From: Morinoia aosen
Lineage: Eukaryota > Arthropoda > Malacostraca > Amphipoda > Talitridae
Direction: 5' to 3'
Assembly (NCBI GenBank): GCA_030386875.1
Contig: CM059576.1
Span: 64,231,581 to 64,295,580, forward strand
Length of the DNA: 64,000 nucleotides
Part shown: piece after piece, positions 22,928 to 34,155 of the stretch
How positions within the stretch are numbered: position 1 is the first letter of the stretch
Layout of the letters: each line of letters opens with the position of its first letter
Notes under the pieces: model-generated
Seen by the model: only the letters and a program-made list of their open reading frames with translations
Database searches by the model: none
Told to the model about the DNA's origin: nothing
Made by a program: the position numbers and the translations under genes

Positions 22928-23379
22928 TGAGCTATGGTACGCATTCATAGACACAGCAGACACCAGGATATATTTAGGGTAATGGTAAATATTTAGGGTA
23001 ATAGCAATTATACCTAAACTTCACTAAAGCCTGAATGTTTTCAAGGCGATGGTGAACATTCCTCACAACTTAGCGGACACCGAAGTGGTCGTTGAAATTC
23101 AACTCAGCGCTGCTCGTATAAGGTTTAAATATAATTCAATTGCTGCGCGTTATCGCAAAATTTCCATAACTTTTGTCCCTTAAATTAAATGCGTCCCTCG
23201 TGCGTCCCGTTGCCTACCAAACAATTCGTAAATACAAGGGCGACCAGAAGTTATATTGTACCGAGAACTTCTGATATGGCAAAGTGTGTCTGTAAAGTTG
23301 TATAAAGCGTATATTAATCGTTTTACTTTTTTGTATGATTCTACAATTAATATACCAATGATGGGGGTAAAACAATTGT

Positions 23380-23665
23380 CTCAGAAATTTGGAATTTCCA
23401 TGAGAATAGGCGAGGTTCTGAGCTGTAGGTGAGGTACGCTGGTCTCGTAATGATAACGAAATGGAATTCATTTTTTAGTTGAAGGCGAGTAACTACTCTT
23501 GTTTTGTTCGTAATCATTTATTTCTTTTTCCAAATTGTTATATTAGTCAATTTTTTAATTTTATTCCTTACGTGCGGAGTATTTCGTCCTATTTCATGGT
23601 CCCCTCTTCCTCCTTCCTCTCTTGGAACAATTTTGTCACCAGGAAAGAACTTAGACTCGTCTTTT
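23380..23665 (+). mobile_element. SINE family 1, strongly diverged
   Basis: Recognisable mainly by the body end CTTCCTCCTTCCTCTCTTGG AACAATTTTGTCACC and by the order of GAGGTTCTGAGCTGTAGGTG before it. Low certainty. Confidence 0.4.
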
Positions 23666-24027
23666 CAAATCGATTCTTCCGAGCAGACCAAACGCATTAA
23701 CAATCAACACATTTTTACAATCAACGTATTTTAACAATCAACGCATTTCAACAATCAGTGCTGTAACAATCGTGATAATCTGTTACTTAGAAAGAGGTAT
23801 TGAAAAGCCGGTGTAACTGCTCGTATGAGTTTTATATCTTTCTGAATGTCGAAGATTCAAGCGAGCGGTAATGTTGCCTTCAATGGTAAAGTCATTGTCA
23901 GTGTATTCTAGTTCAAATGCTGTATGTAATTGAGCAGTTTACACGCGTGTACCTAGACGCATTCAGTGTGTTCGGCGTAGTTCCTCATGACAAACTCCCT
24001 ATATTGTCAGACCCAAAATTGAGTCGC

Positions 24028-24370
24028 ACCCCCTTAGGGGGATAGAACTATTGTATTAGAAGAACGAAATTAGAACTTCCAGAGGGGCACTATGAGGGCC
24101 CGAGCTAAGAGTTAGGCATGCCTTTTATTGAAATAAAATGGTTTTGTTCTGTTAAGGACTCCCATTTTTTCGGTTGACTGATACTCTGTTTTTCAGCAAC
24201 TAATTTATTCTTCACTTTTTATCTGGTTTCTTAAGCGTATTCCTCAACCCACACTTTCTATCATGTTTCTACATAGATTCAGCTTTGCCTTAACTTCATA
24301 CTATGTGGTACCTTCCTCCTTCCTCTCCTTGGATTGTCTTCGTTGCCGTTAGGGAGGATAAAAAATCTTG
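24028..24370 (+). mobile_element. SINE family 1 copy
   Basis: Head CCCCCTTAGGGGGATAGAAC, then AGAGTTAGGCATGCC, CTGTTTTTCAGCAAC, CCTTCCTCCTTCCTCTCC and a short tail. The next copy starts about 40 bp downstream in the same orientation. Confidence 0.75.
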
Positions 24371-24411
24371 TCACACTCACGTAGGGTGGACATGAGGAAT
24401 TAGAGTTGGTG

Positions 24412-24764
24412 GCCCCTCAGGGGGATATAACTATGGTATCCATGGGAATTAGCACTCCCAGGGAGACTATGTGTGGGCCCGAGCTAAAGGTTAGGTAGGC
24501 TTTCTTTTTTGTTAAAATAACATAAATTTTTGTTTTGTTATGGACCATCTTATATCGGTTCCCTGCTGTCCTGTTTTTTCAGCACATACTACTTTCTTCT
24601 TCAACTTTGATCTTGTTTCAAAAACTTCTTTCTCATCTTACTGTTTCTATGCCCTTTCTGCATAGATTCCGTGTTCCCTTGACTCCATACTAAATGGTAC
24701 CTTCTTCTTTCCTCTACTAGGATCTCATTTGGTGAGGATAGGGAGGCTTAAATTTATAATCTAC
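24412..24764 (+). mobile_element. SINE family 1 copy with 8-bp flanking repeat
   Basis: Head CCCCTCAGGGGGATATAACT through AAAGGTTAGGTAGGCTTTCT to tail TTATAATCTAC. AGTTGGTG occurs just before (24404-24411) and just after (24765-24772), a likely target duplication. Confidence 0.85.
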
Positions 24765-24772
24765 AGTTGGTG

Positions 24773-25197
24773 TTGAGGGGAAGGGAACCATATGGTCAGG
24801 GATTAAAATGTACGATACAGTTGGTGACTATCAAGCTATAACATAACAAAGCTGACCATGTCATCGGACACGTACGCCTCTAGTGCCTGTATATCACCAT
24901 TTCAGATATGACTTTTCGCAACGGGTATAAGCTGTGTTACAATTCAAGTACGCGTCCAAGTTACCGTACCTATCGTAAGTTGAATGATAAAAATTATGGC
25001 GCCAATGAATTACAGTTTATTGAGATGTCTACTAACATGAATTTTTTAGAACGGCATCAGACACTACAGCTAAGATGTGTTCAGTTGCAGGTGGTGACGG
25101 CGAAGACGGAGGGACGCGCTGGAGAGGAGTAAGGTGTCCTACCGAGATGGGAAGGTACCTCCACCCAAGGTGAAAGGGAAGGCTCGGTTTAGGTCAT
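24773..25197. other. Unrecognised, locally GC-rich segment
   Basis: A 74-codon frame at 24908-25132 and a GC-rich stretch (GGTGACGGCGAAGACGGAGG) are followed by a MITE. No family was recognised. Confidence 0.4.
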
Positions 25198-25460
25198 GGT
25201 AGAGGAAACAAAGTAGGATCAAACCAGTCTTTATTTCGTCGAGAGTAACGTTTGGCTGACGTCACGGTAACGAACCAATAGCAGCGCTCATATTGACTTT
25301 GGTAGCACTGCTACCCCTAATCTGGCTCCACCATTGGCCTAACGACATGGCGGTTTGGTGACGTAAAATTTTATTTGAAGTAAAGCATATTTCTTGGCTA
25401 ACCAAACGAAAGGAGGTGTATTTTCTCCCATATAAACGTACCTATCTTGTTTCCTCTACC
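25198..25460. mobile_element. TIR MITE, 263 bp
   Basis: The ends GGTAGAGGAAACAAAGTAGG and CCTATCTTGTTTCCTCTACC are inverted repeats of about 20 bp with a short extension. No clear target duplication was seen. The interior has no frame of note. Confidence 0.7.
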
Positions 25461-27480
25461 GTGGTTGAGATCCCGAGGGGCCGTCGACTGAACCTGCGAG
25501 CCTTCTTCTTGGGTGGTGTGTGCTGCTGGATTTGGGCCTCCACGTGGAGCGAGCCCCTCGGGCCCTCACGTGTGTCGAGAATCTGTTCAGAATAATCAAT
25601 TTTTGCGAATTAATCAATGAAAATTCTTGTAATTATGTGTGACGAATTTTGTGCGCATTTTATTTTCTTTGCTTGAACTAAAATTGTGAGTTTATAAAAC
25701 TGTGTTTGGCACATTCCAACGGAACGAGTAGATTACTCTAACATTTGTGTAGGCCTGAATGTTTACATTTAACATAGATTTATGTGGCAGGCACTCGAGC
25801 TGGGTAGCGTTGTGCTTTGAAAGCAAACCTCGAGAGCGCGAACAAGGAGTGCGGTGTAGGGTTACCACAAAAGACAAAGATTTGTTGACCATAGGCTGGC
25901 TAAGACAAGGGGAGCAGAGGGTAGAGGCGTGAGAAAGCTTTATCGCCAACGGACTTAGACTTCAAGAATTAACACACAAAATAAGGGCGAAAAAGGCGTG
26001 CTCTGCTCACAGCGAATAGGAAGCGTATAACCCCGAGAGCAGCCAATAGTACGGAGCAGACGATTGTTTAGAAGAAGTAAGAGGGGGACTATTGGTCATT
26101 ATTCGAAAGAGGGCAGTCCCAAAAAGAACACTTTGGCTAACACGATAACAAGAGTCAGTAAGGTGTTGCGGGCCTCTCAATAAGGTGCTTCGCGGCTAGG
26201 CATTATTATACCTAAAAAATTGTGTTACTCTGCGTCGTGAATAGGTGTTGAATTAAATGTGATACTCTGGAAAATAAGTGAGAAACGAAACCTGTTGAGA
26301 TATATATAATTTTTTTTGGGGGGAATCAACGAATTAAAAGTTTACATTTTTTCACTTTTTGCAGAGAGAAGAAGATTCCGTAACGTGGAGGTTGTTCAAA
26401 GAAAAATGTTAATTACTTCGTAAGGGCGGGTAAGGCTCGTGCTTTTGTTACAATAGATACCGCTAGAAACGATAGGTTCATATAACGTAAAAGAAAATTG
26501 GAGCAGTTGAATTAAGTGTGGAATATGTGCATATATATATGTATGAGAGAATTGCAGAATTAAAGTAATTGTTAAAAATTTTTGTTGCTCCACAGGAGGG
26601 CGGCTTTCCTTTTTGCTCCTATTGATTGCAAGCACGACTTCTTCATAAAAACGTCCAAAGACAGTATATGCACCGTGAGAGAAACAGGGATTGAACTGAA
26701 GCTGCCTTTGGTTAACCGAACTTGTGGTCCGAGGCTGAATGGCAAGCCTTCGTGAAGTTGGAATGTGCCAACCCATTAGTTAGGCATTGTTTCATTGTAT
26801 ATGTCCCGTGTGTAATTAACTTAAAGATATTGACCGGTCAATTAGGCAGGGTGATATTATTTGTCAACATGTGTTACTTGCAATTCCAGTAGATTTCAAT
26901 TAATGCTTTGTACCAGGGTCTCATCATAAGAAATTCCTTAACATTTTAATGTGTTTAAAAAACCCCGTTAGCACTAGCATTACAGCTCACCGAGGAAAAT
27001 AGCGCTCACAGATGCGCTGAGTAAGTGGTATCAGCTTTCGTCGGTGAGTACCACTCTGTTTTAGTATATGTACTGTAATGTCGATTATGATCCCTTAATT
27101 TGTTGTGTTGTTTATATAATAACTGGAGGTGTGCCATTCCTCTATTCCGAGAACCTGATCTTCTTGTTAATGAAATGTTAACAAGGAGGAGGGACCTTTT
27201 CTCGTGACAACGCAATTTGGCAAAGATCAACGCGATCGCTTTGTAATTTCTGTGAATTTGTGAGTGTAGCATAACAGTTGCATTGTATTTTTGCTTGGAT
27301 TGTTTTCATGTGCAAAACGTACAAATTTCAGTAGAGGCACACAACTCGTAGTATAAAATTTTCTGTATTCCGGGGTGAGAAGCCAGCAAGCGCACCACCA
27401 TATAGATCAAGAAAGTGAAAGTGGTTATAAAAGTGATAAGTTTGAGTGAGAAAATTCTGGTGTGTTCACTCGATTAATTT
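25461..27480. other. Unrecognised AT-rich DNA
   Basis: No repeat from the other families, no inverted-repeat ends and no recognisable coding frame. Minus-strand frames at 25692-25949, 26396-26776 and 27006-27272 have no domain I can name. Confidence 0.45.
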
Positions 27481-27565
27481 CAAAGTTTCAGTAAAAGTTT
27501 TACAGTGAGTAGGTGTGGAAAACATTTGAGTGATCGCAAAATTTTGAGTTTTTGGAGAAAGTGAA

Positions 27566-27973
27566 TTGGAGAAGATCGACACTATGCCTGCGCGCGGGAG
27601 GAGGAACAACGACCGCAGGAATGCGCCAGCAACGCCACCACGACCCGAAGAGGAAGCAGTAAACATGCCCGTGGTAACGAGTTGCGTGGGAACCATTGGG
27701 GCCAAATTCCGGAGGGGCGACGATGTAGGGGAACATATGGCAAGGTTGAAGTTTTTAACTGGCAATCTGAATAACAGTGAGCAGGTGAAGGCCTTCTTCC
27801 TATGCCAAGGTCAACAAGAGGCAAAGGAGTGCAATCTAATAATTGATACACTAACGAACCTGCGAGAAGCAGAAACATGGCTGCGCTCTTACGCCGATCA
27901 AGTTGAACATCCGACGCAAGCGCTGTTTGAAATAGTGACCAAGAAGCAAACAATTATCATTCAGAAATCAGCA
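27566..27973 (+). pseudogene. gag-like or unknown ORF fragment (possible LTR-element fossil)
   Basis: An open frame with more balanced base use than its surroundings encodes a protein with an Arg/Pro-rich start, a block RRGDDVGEHMARLKFLTG and a helical part ending near residue 135. The layout resembles the start of an LTR-element Gag, but no diagnostic motif is present and a host gene fragment is possible. The frame ends inside a piece of foldback element, so only the N-terminal part remains. If it is an LTR-element fossil, the rest was not found. Confidence 0.35.
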
Positions 27974-28076
27974 GAATGTCATTCATTCAGCAGAATGTCA
28001 TTCATTTAGAACGTTTTTAAATCTGTTCCTTCAGTGATTCTTTGGAACAGAACTTTTAATTTCTGTGACCAGGTTA
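27974..28076. mobile_element. Foldback family, right-end fragment FB6
   Basis: A piece of the right arm with the family block GTGATTCTTTGGAACAGAAC. The last 81 bp (27996-28076) look identical to 30438-30518 in FB7. The 18-bp start AGCAGAATGTCATTCATT is tandemly doubled. Confidence 0.75.
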
Positions 28077-28079
28077 GAA

Positions 28080-29640
28080 AAATGAATTTTATTCCGCTGT
28101 TTGTGGTTTTATTCCTAATTAGCAGTTCGACTGAGAATGAATGAATTAGGACTGAAAGTTGGTAATGAGAGACTGAGCTGTTTGTTGTGTGCTGATGATG
28201 TGGTTGTGGTTAGTGAATGTGGACATGAACTACAAAGGATGCTTGACATTGTGAATGGAAATAGAACAGATTTCAAGATGAACTTTGGGGCTGACAAATG
28301 TGAGGTTATGGTTATAAATAGTGATGATACTGATGGAGACAGACTGTGGAATATTGGAGAAATCAGAGTAGGCCGAACAAAAGAATACAAATATCTTGGT
28401 TGTACGATCAGTGAGGATGGATGCACTAGAACTAAGGGAGAGAAAGTGGCAAAAGCAATGTAGTGGAGTGGATGGTTAAGTAGTGTGTCCAGAGACAGAG
28501 CAAACAAGTATGAATGTGAAAGCATTTTGCTGTACTTAGTGTCATGTATGGTATGAGTGCTCTTGCCTGGAATGGAAGTGATCTTGAAAAGCTGGATGTA
28601 ATACAAACTAAGGTAGGACATTTAGCAGTGGGTGCTCCAAAATGGACAGCTACAGAAGCCATTAGAGGTGACCTAGGGTAGAGCCTATTTTAAGAACGTA
28701 TCATGAAAGCGGTGCTAATTTAGAAGGTGAGAATTGAAAGAATGCAGAACTGCAGGTGGTTGAAGCGAATTTTTGAATGGAATCAGAGTGTAAGCTGTTG
28801 GGAGAAAGTATGTTGGGGGCATGCAAGAAAACTTAGTATGCAAAAGATTATTCATGTTAGAATTTTGAGACCTGTGAATGACTAGAGTTTAATAAATGTT
28901 GGAGGTGTAGGGTCTGAGTGGGACTGCAAGAGGTGGAAAAAATGAGATTGAGAGGCAAATAAAAGAGTATGGATTGAATAAGTGGAAGCTCAGCATGATT
29001 CGGAAGCCTACACTCAACTGGTATATGAAAAAGGAAGCACCTAAGTTAGAGATGTTCTATGATTGTAGTTCTGGAAGTCAACTCGTGTTTGCTGTGAGAT
29101 GTAAGTCACTGAGTGTGAACAGACGTACATGTATGTAGAATGAGAATAATAGCAGATCATGTCGGCAGTGTAATAGTGGAGTGGAGGAAACAATTGAGCA
29201 TTTCGTGCTGGAATGTAGTAAGTATGAGCAAGAGAGAGAGAGAGCCTCATGAATGTGGTGTTTGAGCAGTATGGAAAGAATGAGTGGTATGCTAGATGTG
29301 CCAGAGATGACTTTGGTATGAGCTGTCTTGCTGGATTGGATCAGGAGTATAATTTGAAAATCATTGAAGCTATGAAAATGTTTCTTGTGCGTGCCTGGAG
29401 TAGGGGACAGTGACTGGAATGAGCCAGTCAGGTAAAGTGGGCTGTAATGACCCAATATGCCTGGGGATGGTGTTTTGACACACTGGTTATCCCAGTGATG
29501 CCATCCAATGGCAGCTTTTGACAAGGATTGGTAGATCCTGAGTAGTTTAGTGGACAAGTCTATTACCAGGCGCTGAACTCTTTGTGTGAAAATTGTGGAG
29601 GGAGTTGTAGGCTGTTGCAAAGGCCCCGATGCTGTCGGCC
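28080..29640 (+). mobile_element. LINE fragment, 3' part of the reverse-transcriptase ORF
   Basis: The frame at 28137-28463 contains LLCADDVVVVSE, a variant of the (F/Y)xDD catalytic box of non-LTR reverse transcriptases, and then EYKYLGCTISEDG of the thumb. Further on, in other frames, CRQCNSGVEETIEHFVLEC is the cysteine/histidine motif near the C-terminus of jockey/I/R1-like ORF2 proteins. Stops interrupt the frame after about residue 108, for example just after AKAM. The endonuclease and the palm N-terminal to the CADD box are absent, as in a 5'-truncated insertion. Sequence from about 29420 to 29640 may be the 3' UTR. The exact clade is not resolved. Confidence 0.75.
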
Positions 29641-29800
29641 CTCAATTTCAAGTTCAAGTGAAAGGCAGTTTCTTTTAGTGTGCTTCCCGTAGTGTCAGAG
29701 GTGGGGTGTAGGGTGTGGAGCTAGGTCTCTAGAGGCAGACGGGACAATCGTCGGACAAGGTTACGATTACGTGGTGAGTAAATTTGTTACTAGTATTGTT

Positions 29801-30533
29801 GGTCAATATTGAGTTTAACCCGTTCATGAAAATTAAAAATTCCGTTCCAAGGAATCATTGAAGGAACACATATAAAGACATTACATGAACAACATTCTGC
29901 TCGCTGATGTGTTATTTTTGAGGTATTCAATTCAGAAATTTTTGTCTTCCATAGGGATTGTGTTGCGCACTTGAGCCTTCAGAGTATGCTTGGGAACTTT
30001 GTGATTTATTTTTTGCCCACCCTGCAGAGTCTGAACCCACTTCTAGGATGTTTTAGTTAATAACACAGTATCGGTTATCACCCAAAAAAATTGAGTATAA
30101 AAATATTATGAAATTAATTCTACGGTATTCACTCCTACGATTGCGCTAATGTTCTACATGGTGGCCGCAATTTTGAAATTTTGAAACATGTCCAGCATAT
30201 CAATTCCAGTCGTCACTAATCCAGTCCCGTTAATATTTTTTGGTAATAACCTCTATTGTGTTATTAACTAAAACATCCTAGAAGTGGGTTCATGCTCTGC
30301 GAGGTGGACAAATAATGAACTACACCATATATTGTGAAAACAATAAGTTCTGCTTTGTCCAGGAAAGCCATTTCATCAGTGCCGCTCATATACCTTTAAA
30401 GTTGAATAACTCAAAAATAATGCATCAGCAAGCAGATTGTCATTCATTTAGAACGTTTTTAAATCTGTTCCTTCAGTGATTCTTTGGAACAGAACTTTTA
30501 ATTTCTGTGACCAGGTTAAACTCATTATAGATC
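29801..30533. mobile_element. Foldback element FB7
   Basis: The left end GGTCAATATTGAGTTTAACC and the right end in reverse GATCTATAATGAGTTTAACC match, and the arms continue through the family block TTCCGTTCCAAGGAATCA to CTCGCTGATGTGTTATTTTT. The centre (about 29950-30390) is not family-typical and contains an inverted pair around GAACCCACTTCTAGGATGTT / AACATCCTAGAAGTGGGTTC. Flanking 8-mers GTATTGTT and ATATTTTC agree only partly. Confidence 0.75.
30040..30310. repeat. Inner inverted repeat within FB7
   Basis: A segment with GAACCCACTTCTAGGATGTTTTAGTTAATAACACA (about 30026-30068, given in parts: GAACCCACTTCTAGG then ATGTTTTAGTTAATAACACA) recurs inverted at about 30255-30295. Together the two form a stem with a loop of about 190 bp. 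Confidence 0.7.
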
Positions 30534-30599
30534 ATATTTTCTCTTGGTAGAGACAAGTATAGGCATATCGTTCCGATTTAGCTAGTATAATTATCTTGT

Positions 30600-32560
30600 A
30601 CCGTAAATAGTAGGTAGGTATTATCAGGAGAGTTGAAATACTCCAAGAACATGGCTCACTTTCCAGTGGATTCGGAGAGTGAGCTCGATGTCAGTGATGA
30701 CTTGATTAGTAACTTGATAGATGATGGAATTCTATCAGATTCAGTTCAAGTTACCATTAATGAAGTGCTGCCTTAGTGTTTCAATTCCTGAGATAATCAC
30801 TGCTGGGAGCCATAGATCTAGGGCACCCTTAGTATTAGATAGCTGTCCTGAAATGCAGAATTATCTCAAGGTGTTTCAGGTACTGATAGTGACATGCTGA
30901 GATTTCTGAATGATAAATATTAACAAAGCCTCGTCTACTCAACAATTGGTCAAGCGGAAGAATTCCAACATATCAGGTTCTAGCCAATGCAGCTTACAGG
31001 AAAGAACCAAATACTCCAAAAATACTAGATCTGAGCCTGCAAGCAGTAGGTTTGTTGTCTCAGGATCAATACAGGCTCTAGATGTTCATCTTAAAGGCAA
31101 GTTCATGGTCAAACTCCATTCAGCGCAGAAAGTAAAGCTGTGCACCAAAGGTCTCACACCTTCCTTGTTGAACCCATTAGTGGAAAAGCAGACATTGGAA
31201 AATTCTTTTCAAATGAGCTGAGACTTTTAAAAGATAATCATTCATCCAACTTTGCTCAAGCAAGCATTATTGGCATTAAGAAAAACATGAGCAGTAAACT
31301 GCTCATTATCAATGTCAAACCTATAAACTCAAAGATGCAACTCCACCTGCTCTCAACTTTAAGGATGGAGGACTGGGAGGTCCAATGTCAATTTCCACAA
31401 GCCCTAGGACAGTCTCTAGGAGTCATCTGGCCTTTTGGCCTGGACACTGGTGATGAAGAAATCAAGGAATTTCTCAGCCAAAAATAAAGTGACTTGATCA
31501 GTGTCAAACAAAAAACAAAGGGCAAGAACAAAACACCAACCCTATTCCTTTTACTACTTTTCCAGGGACCAGAATTGCCAAAGTATGCCTATGTCTACTT
31601 AGGTTCCAAAAGATTTGAAGTTAGGATTTTTGTTGACAAACCCTGGTAGTGCTTTAATTGTCAGGGATTTTGACATCAAGCCTCCAGCTGCAAATTGTAC
31701 CAAGATGTTTGGTGTGTTCAGGCTCTCATACAAGGAATTGCACAGAAAGAGAAAATGTAAACCTGCTCTGTTGCAATTGTAAAGGAAAGCACACAGCTAG
31801 CTATGGGGTTATCTATTAATGAAAAGAGCCAAAGGGATTGAAAAAGACCAAGCTGAAAGCAAGCTTTCTTACCGTGAGGCAGTTAAAAAAGTTAAGGATC
31901 AATCTACTAAATCTACTGAAAAAAGGCCCTCACTCAATTTGATTGGTGATTCCTATGCTAAAACTACCCATAGAAGAAACAGAACTGCATCTGAAGCAGA
32001 AAGTTCTCTTCCATGACCAAGGAAAAACTTCACTAATGCTGCTACTCAAACAGAGGAGATCAATGATAAAGCATAGACATCTAGAGGAAATTACTCTTAG
32101 AACCGATATGGCAATACAAAAAGCAGTGATAGTTGTAGAAATGTTCAAAACCTTGCAAACCTTGGGAAGGGCAGGTACTCAAAAAGAGATTTCAGGAGTT
32201 TCAATCTAAGCCCTAAACACAAAATTATCAGAAAGTTCCTTGCAACAAAAAAGTCTGTAGTTGAAGTCAAGTTAAATCAACAGGAAGCAAACAGCACTGA
32301 AAATGATCAGGAAGGACCCTCCCATGATGATCAACAAAAGAAAAAAGAATTGAGCAAATAAAGATGGCAATCTCATCCTAGAAGTTATAAGCATCACGGA
32401 AGTCACACCGAGTCCTACCAGGTTTGAATGCTGGAAAGCATAAAAACCCTGCAATTTCTAGATATCTAAACCTTAATAAACATGAGCTCAAACAACCAGC
32501 TCAAAATTTTTACTTGGAATGTACACAGCCTATACACAGTTATCTCATTTCAAAATTAGA
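30600..32560 (+). mobile_element. LINE fragment, 5' part: ORF1 and start of ORF2
   Basis: ORF1 probably starts at 30651 (MAHFPVDSESELDVSD). Reading on through several frames it shows the RNA-binding layout of I/jockey-like ORF1 proteins: AYVYLGSKRFEVRIFVDKPW before a zinc-knuckle region (CFNCQGF, HQASSCKL, about 31650-31700) and a Lys-rich tail. ORF2 begins near 32482 with MSSNNQLKIFTWNVHSLYT, the start of an APE-type endonuclease. Frameshifts and stops are present, for example between the overlapping frames at 30910-31221 and 31140-31487. Sequence after about 32560 is no longer LINE-like. A kept 5' part and lost 3' part is the reverse of the usual truncation. Confidence 0.75.
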
Positions 32561-33921
32561 TTATATACCACTAAGCTCTGAGGTATTCACGACATGTTTA
32601 TAACATTCAAATAAAAATTTATAGCCCATAAAGTTTTTGGAATTCACTCACACCCCCTTCAATATTCAAGCTTTTTCAAGCAATAATCTCATTTTTGGTT
32701 TTTGACCCAAAAAAATGTTGACATCCCTTAAGAATATTCTAACACTGAAATGTGGTAATGTTGTATTATTTCATTGTCACTGAATAAATTATTTTGTTTA
32801 ACAACAAATTATTTAAAAATTTTCCATGTTTGACATATTTAATTCTGTTTAGTGCTTAAGGAGGATTTTAAGAGCAACATTTAGTGGTTATTTTCAGATC
32901 CTATCATGCAACCTTCTTGTCTTGTTATAACTATATTTGGTAATGTCAGATTGTAGGAGCTTTCTGTGATAAAATTATTCATCATTAAACAAAGAACATT
33001 TAAATCATGCACTGTATTTAATAATAGTGCTCCACTCAATTTGTTTCCTTACTTAGCTATGAATCATGGTTGGTAAATAAAATATAGAAGCAATGAGAAA
33101 CTCTCTGAATCATGGAGCAGATAAAAAAAGATGCTTGCAACCTATCCCTAGCCTTGCAACTTTCATTTGCTGATAGACATACATTGGCATCTTTATTGGC
33201 ATTGTGTATTGTTTCCAGAACAATTGTCAAAGCAGAGATTGCATCAATGAATGTGTTCATATTTGTGAGTGATGCAAACATGGCCTGGGTTAGAAGCACA
33301 GTCTAAAATATTACAGGGGCTTGATATTATGAGTGGAACATTTTTGTGTCAAATTTTTTGGCTTTTTTTGATGCTAAGATGACTTTTTAGAGTGCATACT
33401 TGAAAGGTTTGCAGAAAGCTACATCATAACAGTTATAATTTTATTCAAGATCTATTTAAAGAGTGTGTTTCAAGAGATACTTGTACATAAAGCAACAAAA
33501 TTACATTGATAGTGTTGCAAATATATTACAGTTATAGTGTTCAAAGCAAATTTGTACAAGAATTTCTGTCAGGATTTTTGATGGGAGTGCTCCTAGCATT
33601 TCACACGCATTTGATACACGTGATATGAATGGAGTAATCCATAATTATTTTTGTTGTGTAGTTGAATTTGTTTGTCTTACAGGTCATGATACATCAGTAG
33701 TGCATTATTGAAGAAAAGTTTCATTACCTCATCATATGATGCATATTTAATATGACGATGTCAAGATGTATATAGTAGTTTGATGTGGGCATATGTAAGA
33801 TTTAGATGGGAGAGAAAAGTGATCCCTGTTTTCACATGTTAATCACTTGATCACAATAAGTCAGAAAGTAGTATGATTTGTTGATATTTTCCCACCAACA
33901 AAAATTTCTACACAGCACTCA
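32561..33921. other. AT-rich DNA, nothing recognised
   Basis: Lies between the LINE 5' part and the left end of the piggyBac element. Frames at about 33057-33306 on both strands overlap and show no known motif. Confidence 0.5.
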
Positions 33922-34155
33922 TTAACCCTTTAATGGTCACTTGTAGAATTTGGGTAAAAAAAAATTTTTTCATGTCAAATTCCTTTATCTCTGAAGTAAA
34001 GTAACAACTTTTGTTTAAGAAAATTTTCCGTATCTAACATATTTTTCCAGTTACGAACATCAACAATATTGTTGAGTTGCCACATTACGGTACCTACAAT
34101 TTTGTCGAGCTGCCACATTATGGTAGTAAGTTAGACATGCACATTAACTCATTAT

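Noticed and set aside
33057-33306. Two overlapping frames (80 and 64 codons) as an exon
   Set aside because: Opposite strands, same segment, AT-rich, no splice context or known motif.
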